NCBI RefSeq assembly: GCF_000495855.1
Contig: NZ_AWGF01000019.1
Location: 1-64,000, forward strand
Origin: Asticcacaulis sp. YBE204
GTDB taxonomy: Bacteria; Pseudomonadota; Alphaproteobacteria; Caulobacterales; Caulobacteraceae
DNA length: 64,000 nt
Direction: 5' to 3'
Positions 1-7,854 of this stretch are shown in pieces; the first letter of the stretch is position 1, and each line of letters starts with the position of its first letter. The notes under the pieces were generated by a model. It did no database searches. It saw nothing but the letters and a program-made list of their open reading frames with translations, and was not told the DNA's origin. Made by a program: the position numbers and the translations under genes.

Positions 1-1
1 C

Positions 2-85
2 CCCCCACACCCCGATACCGACAGAATGAACAGCCTTTGCGCACGCCTGATGAAGGAGTGCTGGGCCAGCGGCCCCGCGTCTTAA
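2..85 (+). CDS. C-terminal end of an unidentified protein (5' cut by window edge)
   Basis: An open frame runs from the window edge to a TAA stop at 83-85 and would give about 27 residues ending in a Cys/Trp-containing tail (LMKECWASGPAS). Codon use looks coding (GC-rich third positions), and an AT-rich promoter-like spacer follows directly. I do not recognise the family from so short a piece, and it could be chance open frame. Confidence 0.3.
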   Translation, partial: PPHPDTDRMNSLCARLMKECWASGPAS

Positions 86-115
86 GTCCTTATTTGAGCG
101 CTATTCCAACCAAAT

Positions 116-131
116 GTTGTGAATTCACAAC
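116..131. promoter_or_regulatory. Perfect 16-bp palindrome, probable operator O1
   Basis: GTTGTGAATTCACAAC is perfectly self-complementary. A second, slightly degenerate copy lies 45 bp downstream (161-176). Both precede a two-gene unit that ends in a small XRE regulator, so autoregulation by that protein is the natural inference. Confidence 0.6.
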
Positions 132-138
132 TTTTTTG

Positions 139-176
139 TTGACGCAAAACATTCTTGAATGTTAGGAATGCACAAC
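139..176 (+). promoter_or_regulatory. Candidate promoter overlapped by second operator copy O2
   Basis: TTGACG at 139-144 resembles a -35 element, and TTAGGA/TAGGAA around 162-168 is a weak -10 at suitable spacing. The -10 lies inside GTTAGGAATGCACAAC (161-176), which differs from the perfect palindrome at 116-131 in three positions. A protein bound here would block transcription of the membrane protein/XRE/hydrolase operon. The transcription start is not proven. Confidence 0.45.
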
Positions 177-199
177 ATTTAGACAGGAAAGCCCAACTC

Positions 200-586
200 A
201 TGATCCCGTGGCCCAAATCCCCCGCCTATGTCGTCACCTCGATCGCCCTATGGCTGATCTTCCTCGCCGCGATCTTCGGCCTCACCTGGGGCAAGGCCTA
301 TGACTGGCCTGCGCCTGCCCTGTGGGTGCTGGCGCTGGTCCCCGCCCTTACCGTCCTGATCCAGACCAGACTGGCCTACGATCTGATCAATAAGCAGGAC
401 GAATTCGTGCGCGCCGTCATCGCCCGGCAGATGCTGATCGCCATCGGCCTGACGATCACCGTCGTCGTCGCTTTCAGCCCGTTCCAGCAGTTCCTGGGCG
501 CTCCTGATATCCCGGCGTGGCTGGTCTATCCGCTGTTCTGGGCCGTGTTCGGCATGGTCACGCCGTTCGTCAAGGGTTCGGTTTAA
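200..586 (+). CDS. Small four-helix membrane protein, cotranscribed with an XRE regulator
   Basis: The product is 128 residues with four hydrophobic segments (about residues 9-30, 36-55, 80-100 and 105-125), so it is an inner-membrane protein. I chose ATG 200 over the in-frame TTG at 155 because AGGAAA lies about 7 bases upstream of 200. The stop overlaps the next start (TAATG), so the two are translationally coupled. Pairs of a small integral membrane protein and a 65-70 residue XRE protein are common in bacteria, and the membrane partner often lacks a known function. I cannot assign one here. Confidence 0.8.
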   Translation: MIPWPKSPAYVVTSIALWLIFLAAIFGLTWGKAYDWPAPALWVLALVPALTVLIQTRLAYDLINKQDEFVRAVIARQMLIAIGLTITVVVAFSPFQQFLGAPDIPAWLVYPLFWAVFGMVTPFVKGSV

Positions 587-792
587 TGAAGAGCCGCCTC
601 AAGGTGCTGCGCGCCGAACGCGATTTGACGCAGGAACAACTCGCCGACATCGTCGGGGTATCGCGCTACGCCATCAACGCTCTGGAGACCGAACGGCACG
701 ATCCGTCGCTCGACCTCGCCTACCGCATCGCCTCGGCCTTTGGCCAAAATGTAGAAGCGGTCTTTCCCAACCCTTATCCACCAAAGGCATAG
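586..792 (+). CDS. Small XRE/Cro-CI family transcriptional regulator
   Basis: The 68-residue protein is almost only a helix-turn-helix domain. The core spans residues 5-60, with the typical LTQEQLADIVGVSRYAINALE recognition region (split here over residues 14-34) and the Cro-type DPSLDLAYRIA tail. It starts inside the stop of the upstream membrane protein gene and ends 2 bases before the hydrolase start, so all three form one operon. The palindromes at 116-131 and 161-176 are likely binding sites of this dimeric repressor. No sensor domain is present, so any signal may come through the membrane partner (inference). Confidence 0.9.
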   Translation: MKSRLKVLRAERDLTQEQLADIVGVSRYAINALETERHDPSLDLAYRIASAFGQNVEAVFPNPYPPKA

Positions 793-794
793 TC

Positions 795-1661
795 ATGCTG
801 ATCAAGACCCTGTTAATGGCCATACCGCTGATCATGGCCGCCCCGGCGTTTGCCAACACCTTCCAAAGCGACCGCATCGTCGTCACGGTCGAAGGCGAAG
901 GCCCCGATGTCGTGCTGATCCCCGGCCTGTCATCCTCGGCGGAAATCTGGGACGGAACAGTCAAGGCCTTGCCCGGCTATCGCTATCACCGCGTTCAGGT
1001 CAAAGGGTTCGCGGGTGTCGCCCCGGAGGCTAATAGCTCAGGTCCCGTCGTCGCCCCGGTCGCCGAAGAGATCGCCCGCTATATAGAGACCGAAAAACTG
1101 CAAAAACCGGCGCTTGTCGGGCATTCAATGGGTGGGTCGCTGGCCATGATGGTTGCCGCCCGCCATCCCGATTCCACGTCAAAGGTCATGGTCGTCGACA
1201 TGATGCCGTTCATGGGGGCTATCTTCGTACCCAATGCCACGCCCGAAGCCGTCAAAAGCGTCGCTGCACAGATTCGCGACGGCATCGCCAAATCGCCCGC
1301 TGCCGCGCGACAGGCAATGGCGCAGCAAACCATTGCCGGGATGATAAGGACCGAAGCCCTGCGCCCCGCCTCCGTCAAGTACTCGCTCGACAGCGACCCG
1401 GCGACGTCGGGTCAGGCCATGTATGACCTGATCACCACCGACCTGCGTCCGGAACTTCCCAAGATCACCGTCCCGTTGCGCGTCCTGTGGGTTTTGCCGC
1501 CGGGTGCGCCGCTGACGGCCGAACAGATGGCCGGTTATTACAAGCTGTCCTACGCCAACGCGCCGAACGTCTCGATCCGCCAGATCACCGACAGCTATCA
1601 CTTCATCATGTTCGACCAGCCCGACGTGTTTCACGCCGAACTGAAGACGTTTTTGAAGTGA
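795..1661 (+). CDS. Exported alpha/beta hydrolase
   Basis: The product is 288 residues. An N-terminal signal peptide with a cut after APAFA (about residue 20) points to the periplasm. The nucleophile elbow GHSMGG lies at 109-114 (Ser111), the oxyanion region LIPGLSSSAEIW at 41-52, and the catalytic His is probably His269 in DSYHFIMFDQP. These are features of the alpha/beta hydrolase fold (esterase, lipase or peptidase type), and the substrate cannot be told from sequence. The gene begins 2 bases after the XRE gene. The operon ends in a strong hairpin at 1670-1696. Confidence 0.85.
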   Translation: MLIKTLLMAIPLIMAAPAFANTFQSDRIVVTVEGEGPDVVLIPGLSSSAEIWDGTVKALPGYRYHRVQVKGFAGVAPEANSSGPVVAPVAEEIARYIETEKLQKPALVGHSMGGSLAMMVAARHPDSTSKVMVVDMMPFMGAIFVPNATPEAVKSVAAQIRDGIAKSPAAARQAMAQQTIAGMIRTEALRPASVKYSLDSDPATSGQAMYDLITTDLRPELPKITVPLRVLWVLPPGAPLTAEQMAGYYKLSYANAPNVSIRQITDSYHFIMFDQPDVFHAELKTFLK

Positions 1662-1669
1662 GCCCCTTA

Positions 1670-1696
1670 TTCCTCCCCATCTTTGATGGGGAGGAA
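1670..1696. terminator. 12-bp hairpin between convergent genes
   Basis: TTCCTCCCCATC, loop TTT, then GATGGGGAGGAA form a perfect 12-bp stem between the hydrolase stop and the zinc-ribbon gene stop. No long T run follows on either strand, so it may act as a bidirectional terminator or mRNA 3'-end protector. Its arms resemble the C-rich/G-rich palindromes found elsewhere in this window. Confidence 0.6.
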
Positions 1697-1705
1697 TGAT
1701 TTGGA

Positions 1706-2098
1706 TCAATCCCCGAAATCGAACATATCGAGCATATCAAAGCCTTTTTTCTTCTTCTTGTTGCCGTACTTGTCATACTCGATCTTGCGACCGTACTTGT
1801 CGTATTCGACGGGGCGTCCGTATTTATCGGTCTGATGACCCTGATGATAGGGTTGCTGAGGATAGGGTTGTTGCGGCTGCTGATAATGCGATTGTTGCAA
1901 CGGCGGTGGCGCATATTGCGCCGGTTGCGGCTCCGGTGCCCTCTGCACGGTCCCGCCGGCGGCCAGCGACAACAGTTTCTCAAGTTCCCCGCGATCGAGC
2001 CACACCCCGCGGCACTGGGTGCAGACGTCGATGATAATGCCTTCTTTCAGCACCTCACGGAAGTCGTTTCGGCAGACGGGACACTGAAGGGCAGACAT
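1706..2098 (-). CDS. TFIIB-type zinc-ribbon protein (zf-TFIIB family)
   Basis: The product is about 130 residues. The N terminus carries two Cys pairs, CPVC and CTQC, about 20 residues apart and followed by RGVWLDRGELEKLL, the signature of PF13453-type zinc ribbons. Residues 55-90 are rich in Gln, Pro and Tyr. The C terminus holds three near-repeats of the type DKYGR(x)EY, then a Lys run and an acidic end. I chose ATG 2098 because GAGGAG lies 8 bases upstream; the longer frame starts at a TTG. The ribbon probably binds zinc. No cellular role is established for this family. Confidence 0.85.
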   Translation of the reverse strand: MSALQCPVCRNDFREVLKEGIIIDVCTQCRGVWLDRGELEKLLSLAAGGTVQRAPEPQPAQYAPPPLQQSHYQQPQQPYPQQPYHQGHQTDKYGRPVEYDKYGRKIEYDKYGNKKKKKGFDMLDMFDFGD

Positions 2099-2200
2099 GC
2101 GTTTTCTCCTCAAAATTAGCTATTTTAAGGACATAGGACCGGCAATGCGGCTTTCAAGAGGCCGCATGAGACGCAATCGGTTTCACGCTCGCCGAACCGC

Positions 2201-4306
2201 TCAATTGCCGAACTTGTAGTTCAACGCGATCCGGAAATAGCCATTCGGACGATAGGTCGTTTGCCAAGAGCGGTAGGTCGTCGCTTCGCTTGACGTGGTA
2301 TAGGTCGACTTTCGGATGATGTAGGGTGCCGAAACCACGACGGATAGCTTCGGCGTCAGGGGCCGCTGCCACGTCAGATCGATGCCCCAGATTGCATCGC
2401 CGCGCGACTCGATTTGACGTGCGAAGGCCGACACCCAGACGGTCGCCTGAAACTGATCCCCGCTCAGCGCGCCGCGCTTGGGACCATCATACTGCACAAT
2501 GGATCGCACTTGCCAGAACAGGGATTCGCGGTTGCCTCCGCCGCGTGCGGCATCGGCGCGTCCATAGCTATAACTGGCCGAACTGGTGTGGCTCCACTTG
2601 CCCTTACCCGGCAAGCTCCCGATCGGCCCACGCCAGTTGGCATCGAATCCGGCCAATTGCGTCCGCCCCATATTCACCGGGCGGCTATGGGAAACGCCAT
2701 TGGCATCGGCTTGCGACAGCCACTCGATCTGGTTGCTGGCGTCGCGGTAAAAGGCCGTCAGCCCCCATCCGGAGGTTTTGCGTTCGACGTCGTAGCTCGC
2801 TTCCAGCGAATTGACGAGGACCAGCGCCAGATCGGGATTGCCGCTCTGGGTACTGGTCGGGGAGGTAAAGACGATCTGCGGATCGTACTGGCTCAGTTGC
2901 ACCGGATCGAGGCGGCGGCTATAGCTCAGGCGCAACTTGACCCCCTCACTCAGGGGCCGGCTGAGGTGCAGCGATGGAAACCATTCCGTATCGCCCCCGG
3001 CGGCGGCAAAGGCCTGCCCCGGAAAGCGACGGCGGCGATCTTCGACGCGCAACCCCGGCATAGCCGTCCATTTCCCCAGCGGCCATTGCAGGGTGACATA
3101 GGCCGCCGCTGTGGTTTCGCGCCCGATGAACTGGCTCTGACGCGACGTTTCATCCGCAAATGACGTGTCGAACCGGCGGTAGGAGTCGCTGCTCTGCGCC
3201 TTCCAGTCGAACCCGGCGTTCAATATCCGGTTGTCGCCCAAGGGCCTTTCATAGTCACCCTTGACCTGCCGGCCATGGTCACGCTGGATTTCATTGGTTT
3301 GCCGTAAGCCATTGCCATAGCCCGATTGAGCATCGCGGATCTCACGGCGCACGGGGTCGCTCTGCTGGCTTAGATAGTCGTCGATTTCGAGCGTCAGTCG
3401 CTCGCCCTTGTCATCGGCGAACGTATAGATCAGATTGTGATCCCGGTTCGACATTCGCCACAGATCGCGCACCTGCTCACGATAGGCGGCCCGGCCATCG
3501 ACCGCGAAATCGGTCGTCTCGTTCGAATAGAAGCGCGGCGAACTCTGGCTCAGCTTCAGCTTGAGCGAACTGCGCGGCCCCAGCTTGTAGCCGAAGCGCA
3601 GATTACCCGACGTGCCTTCGTTCCGGTAGTCGTTGTACCCCGACTGATCGAGACGCGTGGTGACCACACCGCTGGCGGCCAGCGCCTCACGCATCGAGGC
3701 ATAGGCAAAGTCGCTGTAACTGCGCGATGCGTTCAGCCCGAAGCCCCAGCTCCACGGCCCCTTGCCGTCGTCAAAGCTGATCCCGCCGCTATAACCACCC
3801 AGTTCATCGATCCGCGCCGACAGGTTGCCGCGACGCTTCACCGTCTGACGTTTTTTGGTGATTATATTGATGATGCCCTTGCTGGTCCCCGCCGCATATT
3901 GCGCCGACGGGTTGGTGATCACCTCGATGCGCTCGATCTCCGACGCAGGCAAGGTGCGCAGAACCTGGCGCCCTTCCGGCGGGGCCTTGCCGTCGACCCA
4001 GATGGTGACGCCCGAATCGCCCCTCAGATAGACCTTGTCGTCAGCGGTGACTGTAACCGAAGGCACCTTGGCCAGCACATCGGTCAGTAATCCGGTCGAG
4101 GCCTGCGGATCGGTTTTGACGTCATAGACACGACGATCGATGCGGGTGGACGCCTTGCTGGCAGTGACCGTGACCTCTGCGATTTTCTCGGCAGGTTTGT
4201 CGTCGGATTTCGCCTCGGCGGGCTGCGGAGGCTCCGTCTGCGCCCACACCGGCCCCGCCAGACACAGACCCGCAGCCACGATCCCCGTCACACAGACGCG
4301 CTTCAT
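2201..4306 (-). CDS. TonB-dependent receptor, outer-membrane beta-barrel (OMP_b-brl_3 type)
   Basis: The product is about 701 residues from ATG 4306. A signal peptide ends near GPVWAQ. A short plug domain follows, with the typical VYLRGDSGVTIWVDGK and SEIERIEVITNPSAQY blocks, and then a long beta-barrel ending in NYKFGN. The longer frame would begin upstream of a good signal peptide, so I start at the MKRVC codon. The plug is smaller than in siderophore receptors and fits the group whose ligands are often unknown. It lies 40 bases downstream of the carbonic anhydrase gene on the same strand and is probably cotranscribed. Ligand is unknown. Confidence 0.88.
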   Translation of the reverse strand: MKRVCVTGIVAAGLCLAGPVWAQTEPPQPAEAKSDDKPAEKIAEVTVTASKASTRIDRRVYDVKTDPQASTGLLTDVLAKVPSVTVTADDKVYLRGDSGVTIWVDGKAPPEGRQVLRTLPASEIERIEVITNPSAQYAAGTSKGIINIITKKRQTVKRRGNLSARIDELGGYSGGISFDDGKGPWSWGFGLNASRSYSDFAYASMREALAASGVVTTRLDQSGYNDYRNEGTSGNLRFGYKLGPRSSLKLKLSQSSPRFYSNETTDFAVDGRAAYREQVRDLWRMSNRDHNLIYTFADDKGERLTLEIDDYLSQQSDPVRREIRDAQSGYGNGLRQTNEIQRDHGRQVKGDYERPLGDNRILNAGFDWKAQSSDSYRRFDTSFADETSRQSQFIGRETTAAAYVTLQWPLGKWTAMPGLRVEDRRRRFPGQAFAAAGGDTEWFPSLHLSRPLSEGVKLRLSYSRRLDPVQLSQYDPQIVFTSPTSTQSGNPDLALVLVNSLEASYDVERKTSGWGLTAFYRDASNQIEWLSQADANGVSHSRPVNMGRTQLAGFDANWRGPIGSLPGKGKWSHTSSASYSYGRADAARGGGNRESLFWQVRSIVQYDGPKRGALSGDQFQATVWVSAFARQIESRGDAIWGIDLTWQRPLTPKLSVVVSAPYIIRKSTYTTSSEATTYRSWQTTYRPNGYFRIALNYKFGN

Positions 4307-4346
4307 CCCGATTCCCCCCGAAAGTAGCTTTATACCACTGTAAAAA

Positions 4347-4874
4347 TCAGGCCGGATCAAGGCCGTTTTTAAACCGCTGTGCATTCCACACATAATGATC
4401 CGCCGACCGTTTCAATCCTTCGATCTGCTCCGCCGTCAGTTCGCGCACGACCCGCGCCGGAGATCCGATCAGCAGCACGCCATCGGGAAAGACCTTGCCT
4501 TCAGGCACCAGAGCCCCTGCCCCGACGATGCTGTTCTTACCGATCTGCGCCCGGTTGAGAATCACCGAGCCGATACCGATCAGGCTGTTGTCGCCGATCG
4601 TGCAGCCATGCAGCACCACCTTGTGGCCCACCGTCACGCCTTCGCCGATAATCAGCGGCGAGCCGGGATCGGAATGCAACACAGACCCGTCCTGTATATT
4701 GCTCCGCCCACCGACGATCATCGGCTCATTGTCAGCGCGCAAAACGGCGTTAAACCAGACGCTGGCCTCTGCCCCAAAGCGTACATCGCCAATGACCTGA
4801 GCGCCAGGCGCGATATAGACCTCATTATTTTCAACATCTTGTGGAGATACACCATCCAATGCGAATATCGTCAT
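4347..4874 (-). CDS. Gamma-carbonic anhydrase family protein (YrdA/PaaY-like)
   Basis: The product is 175 residues, the usual length. Repeated hexapeptides ([IV]G-x4) through residues 20-140 form a left-handed beta-helix, which trimerises in this family. The three expected zinc ligands are His67 (VLHSDPG), His84 and His89 (GHKVVLHG), so the metal site looks intact. Family members hydrate CO2 or act on thioesters, and the true substrate is uncertain. GAGGGAGAG precedes the start by about 6 bases. The TonB receptor gene follows closely. Confidence 0.9.
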   Translation of the reverse strand: MTIFALDGVSPQDVENNEVYIAPGAQVIGDVRFGAEASVWFNAVLRADNEPMIVGGRSNIQDGSVLHSDPGSPLIIGEGVTVGHKVVLHGCTIGDNSLIGIGSVILNRAQIGKNSIVGAGALVPEGKVFPDGVLLIGSPARVVRELTAEQIEGLKRSADHYVWNAQRFKNGLDPA

Positions 4875-5020
4875 TTTACACTCTCCCTCTCATTGTTTCC
4901 TTATGCCAGCAGGCGTTCAATAGATATGAAAACTGCTCGCACGGGCGAATGAAAATTCCCCCATTTCGCGTATGCGAAAAGTTTTCCACAACTGTTTTAA
5001 GAACTCGGTAAGCATTATCG

Positions 5021-5256
5021 CCGAATCTGGTACCGTCCTTACGGGGGAATCAGTTGCCCTCATCAGGACCCGGTTCACCCGGTTCCGCTACCTTTAATGA
5101 GGCTTCAAAGTGGCTCTAAGGTTTGCATCCGTACCCTCTGTGGTCCCTCCGCCTCCGGCGGCTCGGCCCCTTGGATGCGGCGCACCCCGGCGCCCTCTCA
5201 TTACCTCCCCTGACGCATACGCGAAGACGAACCCTTACACGGTTTCGTCTTTTTTT
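5021..5256 (+). ncRNA. Structured non-coding RNA candidate with its own terminator
   Basis: This 507-base gene-free stretch (4875-5381) has several stem-forming blocks: GCCCTCAT with ATGAGGC (about 5056-5103), GCATCC with GGATGC (about 5125-5178), CCGCC/GGCGG and GGCGC/GCGCC hairpins. It ends in a Rho-independent terminator at 5224-5256 (AAGACGAA/TTCGTCTT, then T6). CATTAT at 5013-5018 could be a -10. A 12-base block at 5214-5225 is exactly complementary to 4965-4976, so the transcript might begin further upstream. Size and position would suit a 6S-like RNA or an attenuated phoH leader. I cannot match it to a family by eye. Confidence 0.45.
5224..5256 (+). terminator. Rho-independent terminator upstream of phoH
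   Basis: AAGACGAA pairs with TTCGTCTT across a short C-rich loop, and six or more T follow directly. It lies 126 bases before the phoH start, so it either ends a separate small RNA or acts as an attenuator for phoH. Confidence 0.8.
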
Positions 5257-5381
5257 ATGCCTCAAGCATCCCGGCTTTCTTGTCGGCATGCCACCAACAA
5301 ATATTTCCCACTTTTGTTGCCGCGTACTGCCCGGAGGCTTGCACTGCCTTCCGGCTTGCGCCTTTATTTAGGAGGCCAGTC

Positions 5382-6152
5382 ATGACCAAGCAGCGTTCCA
5401 CCAAGCGTTTCCTGCGCGAAGGTTCTCTCGATTCCGAACAGTATGCGAACGACAGTAAAGTCCGCCGCATCACCGTGAATCACGGCAATTGGTCTCCTAT
5501 GGGCGCGGCGAACGAAGAACGGGATCAGTCCTACGTCAAGACGATCAAGGCGAAATCCGACGGTCAGGCCGAACTCTTGACCGCCATCGACGACAAGAAC
5601 CTCGTCCTGGCGCTCGGGCCAGCCGGCACCGGCAAGACCTATCTCGCCATTGCCAAGGCCGTGGAAGCCCTCGAAGCCGGTAAGGTCGGCCGGATCGTCC
5701 TGTCGCGTCCGGCGGTCGAGGCCGGCGAGTCGATCGGCTTCCTGCCCGGCGATATGGAAGACAAGCTGGCCCCCTATCTGCGCCCGCTCTACGACGCCCT
5801 GACCGACCGCCTGAGCATGAAGCGCGTCAAGGCGCTGATGCAGGAAGGCCTGATCGAGATCGCCCCGGTCGGCTATATGCGCGGTCGCACGCTCAATAAC
5901 GCCTTCGTGGTGATCGATGAGGCGCAGAACTGCACCTATACGCAGCTCAAGATGCTGCTGACGCGTCTGGGGTGGAACTCAACCATGATCGTGACCGGCG
6001 ACCCGAACCAGTCGGACCTGCTGCCGGGCCTGTCGGGCTTGGCCACGGTCGCTGACAGGTTCGACGAACTGGAAACCGTGTCGGTCGTCCGTCTCAAGGA
6101 CAAGGACATCGTCCGTCACCCGCTGGTCGCCCAGATGCTGGGCGTGCTATAA
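5382..6152 (+). CDS. phoH: PhoH family ATPase
   Basis: The product is 256 residues from ATG 5382, which has a perfect AGGAGG about 8 bases upstream. Walker A is GPAGTGKT at residues 79-86 and Walker B is VVIDEAQ around 176-182. The motifs SRPAVEAGE and TGDPNQSDL are typical of the PhoH P-loop family, predicted RNA-associated ATPases related to superfamily I helicases. The length fits the short PhoH type, with only a basic N-terminal extension. The gene stands alone, with a terminator on each side, and the upstream structured leader may regulate it. Confidence 0.92.
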   Translation: MTKQRSTKRFLREGSLDSEQYANDSKVRRITVNHGNWSPMGAANEERDQSYVKTIKAKSDGQAELLTAIDDKNLVLALGPAGTGKTYLAIAKAVEALEAGKVGRIVLSRPAVEAGESIGFLPGDMEDKLAPYLRPLYDALTDRLSMKRVKALMQEGLIEIAPVGYMRGRTLNNAFVVIDEAQNCTYTQLKMLLTRLGWNSTMIVTGDPNQSDLLPGLSGLATVADRFDELETVSVVRLKDKDIVRHPLVAQMLGVL

Positions 6153-6176
6153 GGGTCGATAATTGCGTAAAACGAA

Positions 6177-6206
6177 AGGCGGCAGATTACTCTGCCGCCT
6201 TTTAAT
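6177..6206 (+). terminator. Rho-independent terminator of phoH
   Basis: AGGCGGCAG (6177-6185), loop ATTACT, CTGCCGCCT (6192-6200) then a T run. It begins 24 bases after the phoH stop. Confidence 0.92.
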
Positions 6207-6261
6207 TTGTTGTGGCCTCGTCACTTGTTCCAAGTAACGGGTGCAGGGTCTGCGACCCTGC

Positions 6262-6346
6262 TGGTACGGGCAGCCGGACTCGAACCGGCATGGATTGCTC
6301 CGACGGATTTTAAGTCCGTTGCGTCTACCGATTCCGCCATGCCCGC
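6262..6346 (-). tRNA. tRNA-Leu (anticodon TAA)
   Basis: The minus strand folds as a class-II tRNA. The acceptor is GCGGGCA/TGCCCGT with discriminator A and an encoded CCA (6262-6264). The anticodon stem ACGGA/TCCGT carries loop CTTAAAA, which places TAA at 6310-6312. A short variable arm and the GGTTCGAGTCC T-arm are present. It decodes UUA and UUG leucine codons, which are rare in this GC-rich genome. Confidence 0.95.
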
Positions 6347-6391
6347 AAACCAGTGCCGGTGTCTTAAATAAAAACGCCGACACTGCAAAGC

Positions 6392-7840
6392 CTATTTTCC
6401 GTTCGTCGGCTGGAAGACCACCTCGGTATTGGCGATCATCCATACCGTCGCGGCCCAGGCGGCGACGTTTTGCGTCATTTTCTTCGGGTCGATACGGTCC
6501 AGCGTGTCGTCCGCCGTATGGTGGACGTCGAAATAGTCCGTGCCGTTCTGTTGCAGGTCGAAAACCGGTACGCCCTTGGCATTCAACGGCGAGGTGTCCG
6601 GACCACCGCCCGTCGAGACGACGCGGTCAATGAAGATATTCAGCGGATAAAGCACGATACCCAGCCTCTTGTTGAAGTCGGGATAATTGCTGTTCGGCAA
6701 TTGCAACGAATAGATCACGTCGGCGCCGAAATCGCTTTCGGCGGCGGCAATGTGGGTGTCGCCGGCATGGGCTGTGGCATAGGCATTGGCGCCCGAAAGC
6801 CCCTGATCGCCCGGTTGCGAGACCTCTTCGGAGCCCCAAAAGACGACACGCACGGTGCGTTCCGGACGCACACCCTGATCAAGAATGACCTTGGCGGCGG
6901 CCATGGTGATGGCGACGCCCGCGCCGTCGTCGATCGCACCGGTGCCGAGGTCCCAGCTATCGAGGTGGCCGCCGATGACGATCACTTCGTTCGGGCGCTT
7001 GGAGCCCTTGATTTCAGCGACGACGTTCTGCGACATGCCCGCGCCTTTGAAGGTCGGTGTCGAGAGCATTTTCAGGCGGATCGGTCCGGCCTTGCCCTCG
7101 CGTTGCAGCCTGAGCAGGCGCTCGAATTGTTCGGCGTCGGGTGGTGACATGGCCAGCGCCGCCAGCCCCTGTTCGCCGAGGAATCGCGTCGCGCCGGTGT
7201 GGGCGAAGCGGTGGTCTTCGGTGCCTAGCGAGCGCATGATATAGCCCACCGCGCCGCGCGAACGGGCCAGTTCCGGGCCCTGACGGCGGACGGAGCCGGA
7301 ATTGACGCCGTAGCCCTGTCCGGTCTGGGTGCGCACGGTAGGTTGCAGGATGACGACAATCTTACCGGTCAGGTCGGCCTTGGAGTCGGCAAATTCGGCG
7401 TAGGTCTCGAAGATCGCGGCTTCACCCTCGACACCGCCCGCGGGGGTAGCACCGGAACCGCCCAGCGCCGTCACGACCATCTTTTGCGCGAAGGGACCGA
7501 CGATTTCGAGATTTTCGGCCCCGCGTTGCCAGATTTGCAGCGGGAAACTTTCGATGCGGACATTGTCGAAGCCCATCTTTTTGAGTTCCGCCGCCGACCA
7601 CTCCGCCGCCTTGCGTTCGGATTCCGAACCCGCCGGGCGCGCGCCGAAACGCGTCGTCAACTCGGCCACGAAATCATAGGCGACGTTCGATTTCAACGCC
7701 GCGTCGCGCAGTTTGGTCGCGGTGACTTCGGGCGCTTCGGGGGCCGCTGCCGGGGCGGGTTTCGGCTTCGGTGCGGCGATAGCGGGGGCGGAGACGGCAA
7801 GAACGGCAGCCGTAAGGAGCAGGAGGGCTCTGAGCTTCAT
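6392..7840 (-). CDS. Exported M28 family zinc aminopeptidase/carboxypeptidase
   Basis: The product is about 482 residues from ATG 7840 (a longer frame starts with TTG inside the upstream stop). A signal peptide (ALLLLTAAVLAVSAPAIA) precedes a Pro/Ala-rich linker and a PA-domain insert, then the M28 catalytic domain. Zinc ligands are visible as GGHLDSWD (His, Asp), GAIDDGAG (bridging Asp), the SEE pair (catalytic Glu and ligand), AESDFGAD and the late FDVHHTADD (His). The layout resembles plasma glutamate carboxypeptidase-type periplasmic dipeptidases. It begins directly after the cinA-like gene and is probably cotranscribed. Confidence 0.9.
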   Translation of the reverse strand: MKLRALLLLTAAVLAVSAPAIAAPKPKPAPAAAPEAPEVTATKLRDAALKSNVAYDFVAELTTRFGARPAGSESERKAAEWSAAELKKMGFDNVRIESFPLQIWQRGAENLEIVGPFAQKMVVTALGGSGATPAGGVEGEAAIFETYAEFADSKADLTGKIVVILQPTVRTQTGQGYGVNSGSVRRQGPELARSRGAVGYIMRSLGTEDHRFAHTGATRFLGEQGLAALAMSPPDAEQFERLLRLQREGKAGPIRLKMLSTPTFKGAGMSQNVVAEIKGSKRPNEVIVIGGHLDSWDLGTGAIDDGAGVAITMAAAKVILDQGVRPERTVRVVFWGSEEVSQPGDQGLSGANAYATAHAGDTHIAAAESDFGADVIYSLQLPNSNYPDFNKRLGIVLYPLNIFIDRVVSTGGGPDTSPLNAKGVPVFDLQQNGTDYFDVHHTADDTLDRIDPKKMTQNVAAWAATVWMIANTEVVFQPTNGK

Positions 7841-7854
7841 GGGGAGGTCTCTGA

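Noticed and set aside
155-199. TTG 155 as the start of the first membrane protein
   Set aside because: It would lie inside the predicted promoter/operator and has no ribosome-binding site, whereas ATG 200 has AGGAAA upstream.
4965-5256. Region read as tmRNA or cobalamin riboswitch
   Set aside because: No tag-peptide frame resembling the alphaproteobacterial tag, no tRNA-like ends and no B12-box were found. I keep it as an unassigned RNA.
6262-6346. tRNA genes as integration sites of a mobile island
   Set aside because: No integrase gene and no direct repeat of the tRNA 3' end were found near any of the three tRNA genes.
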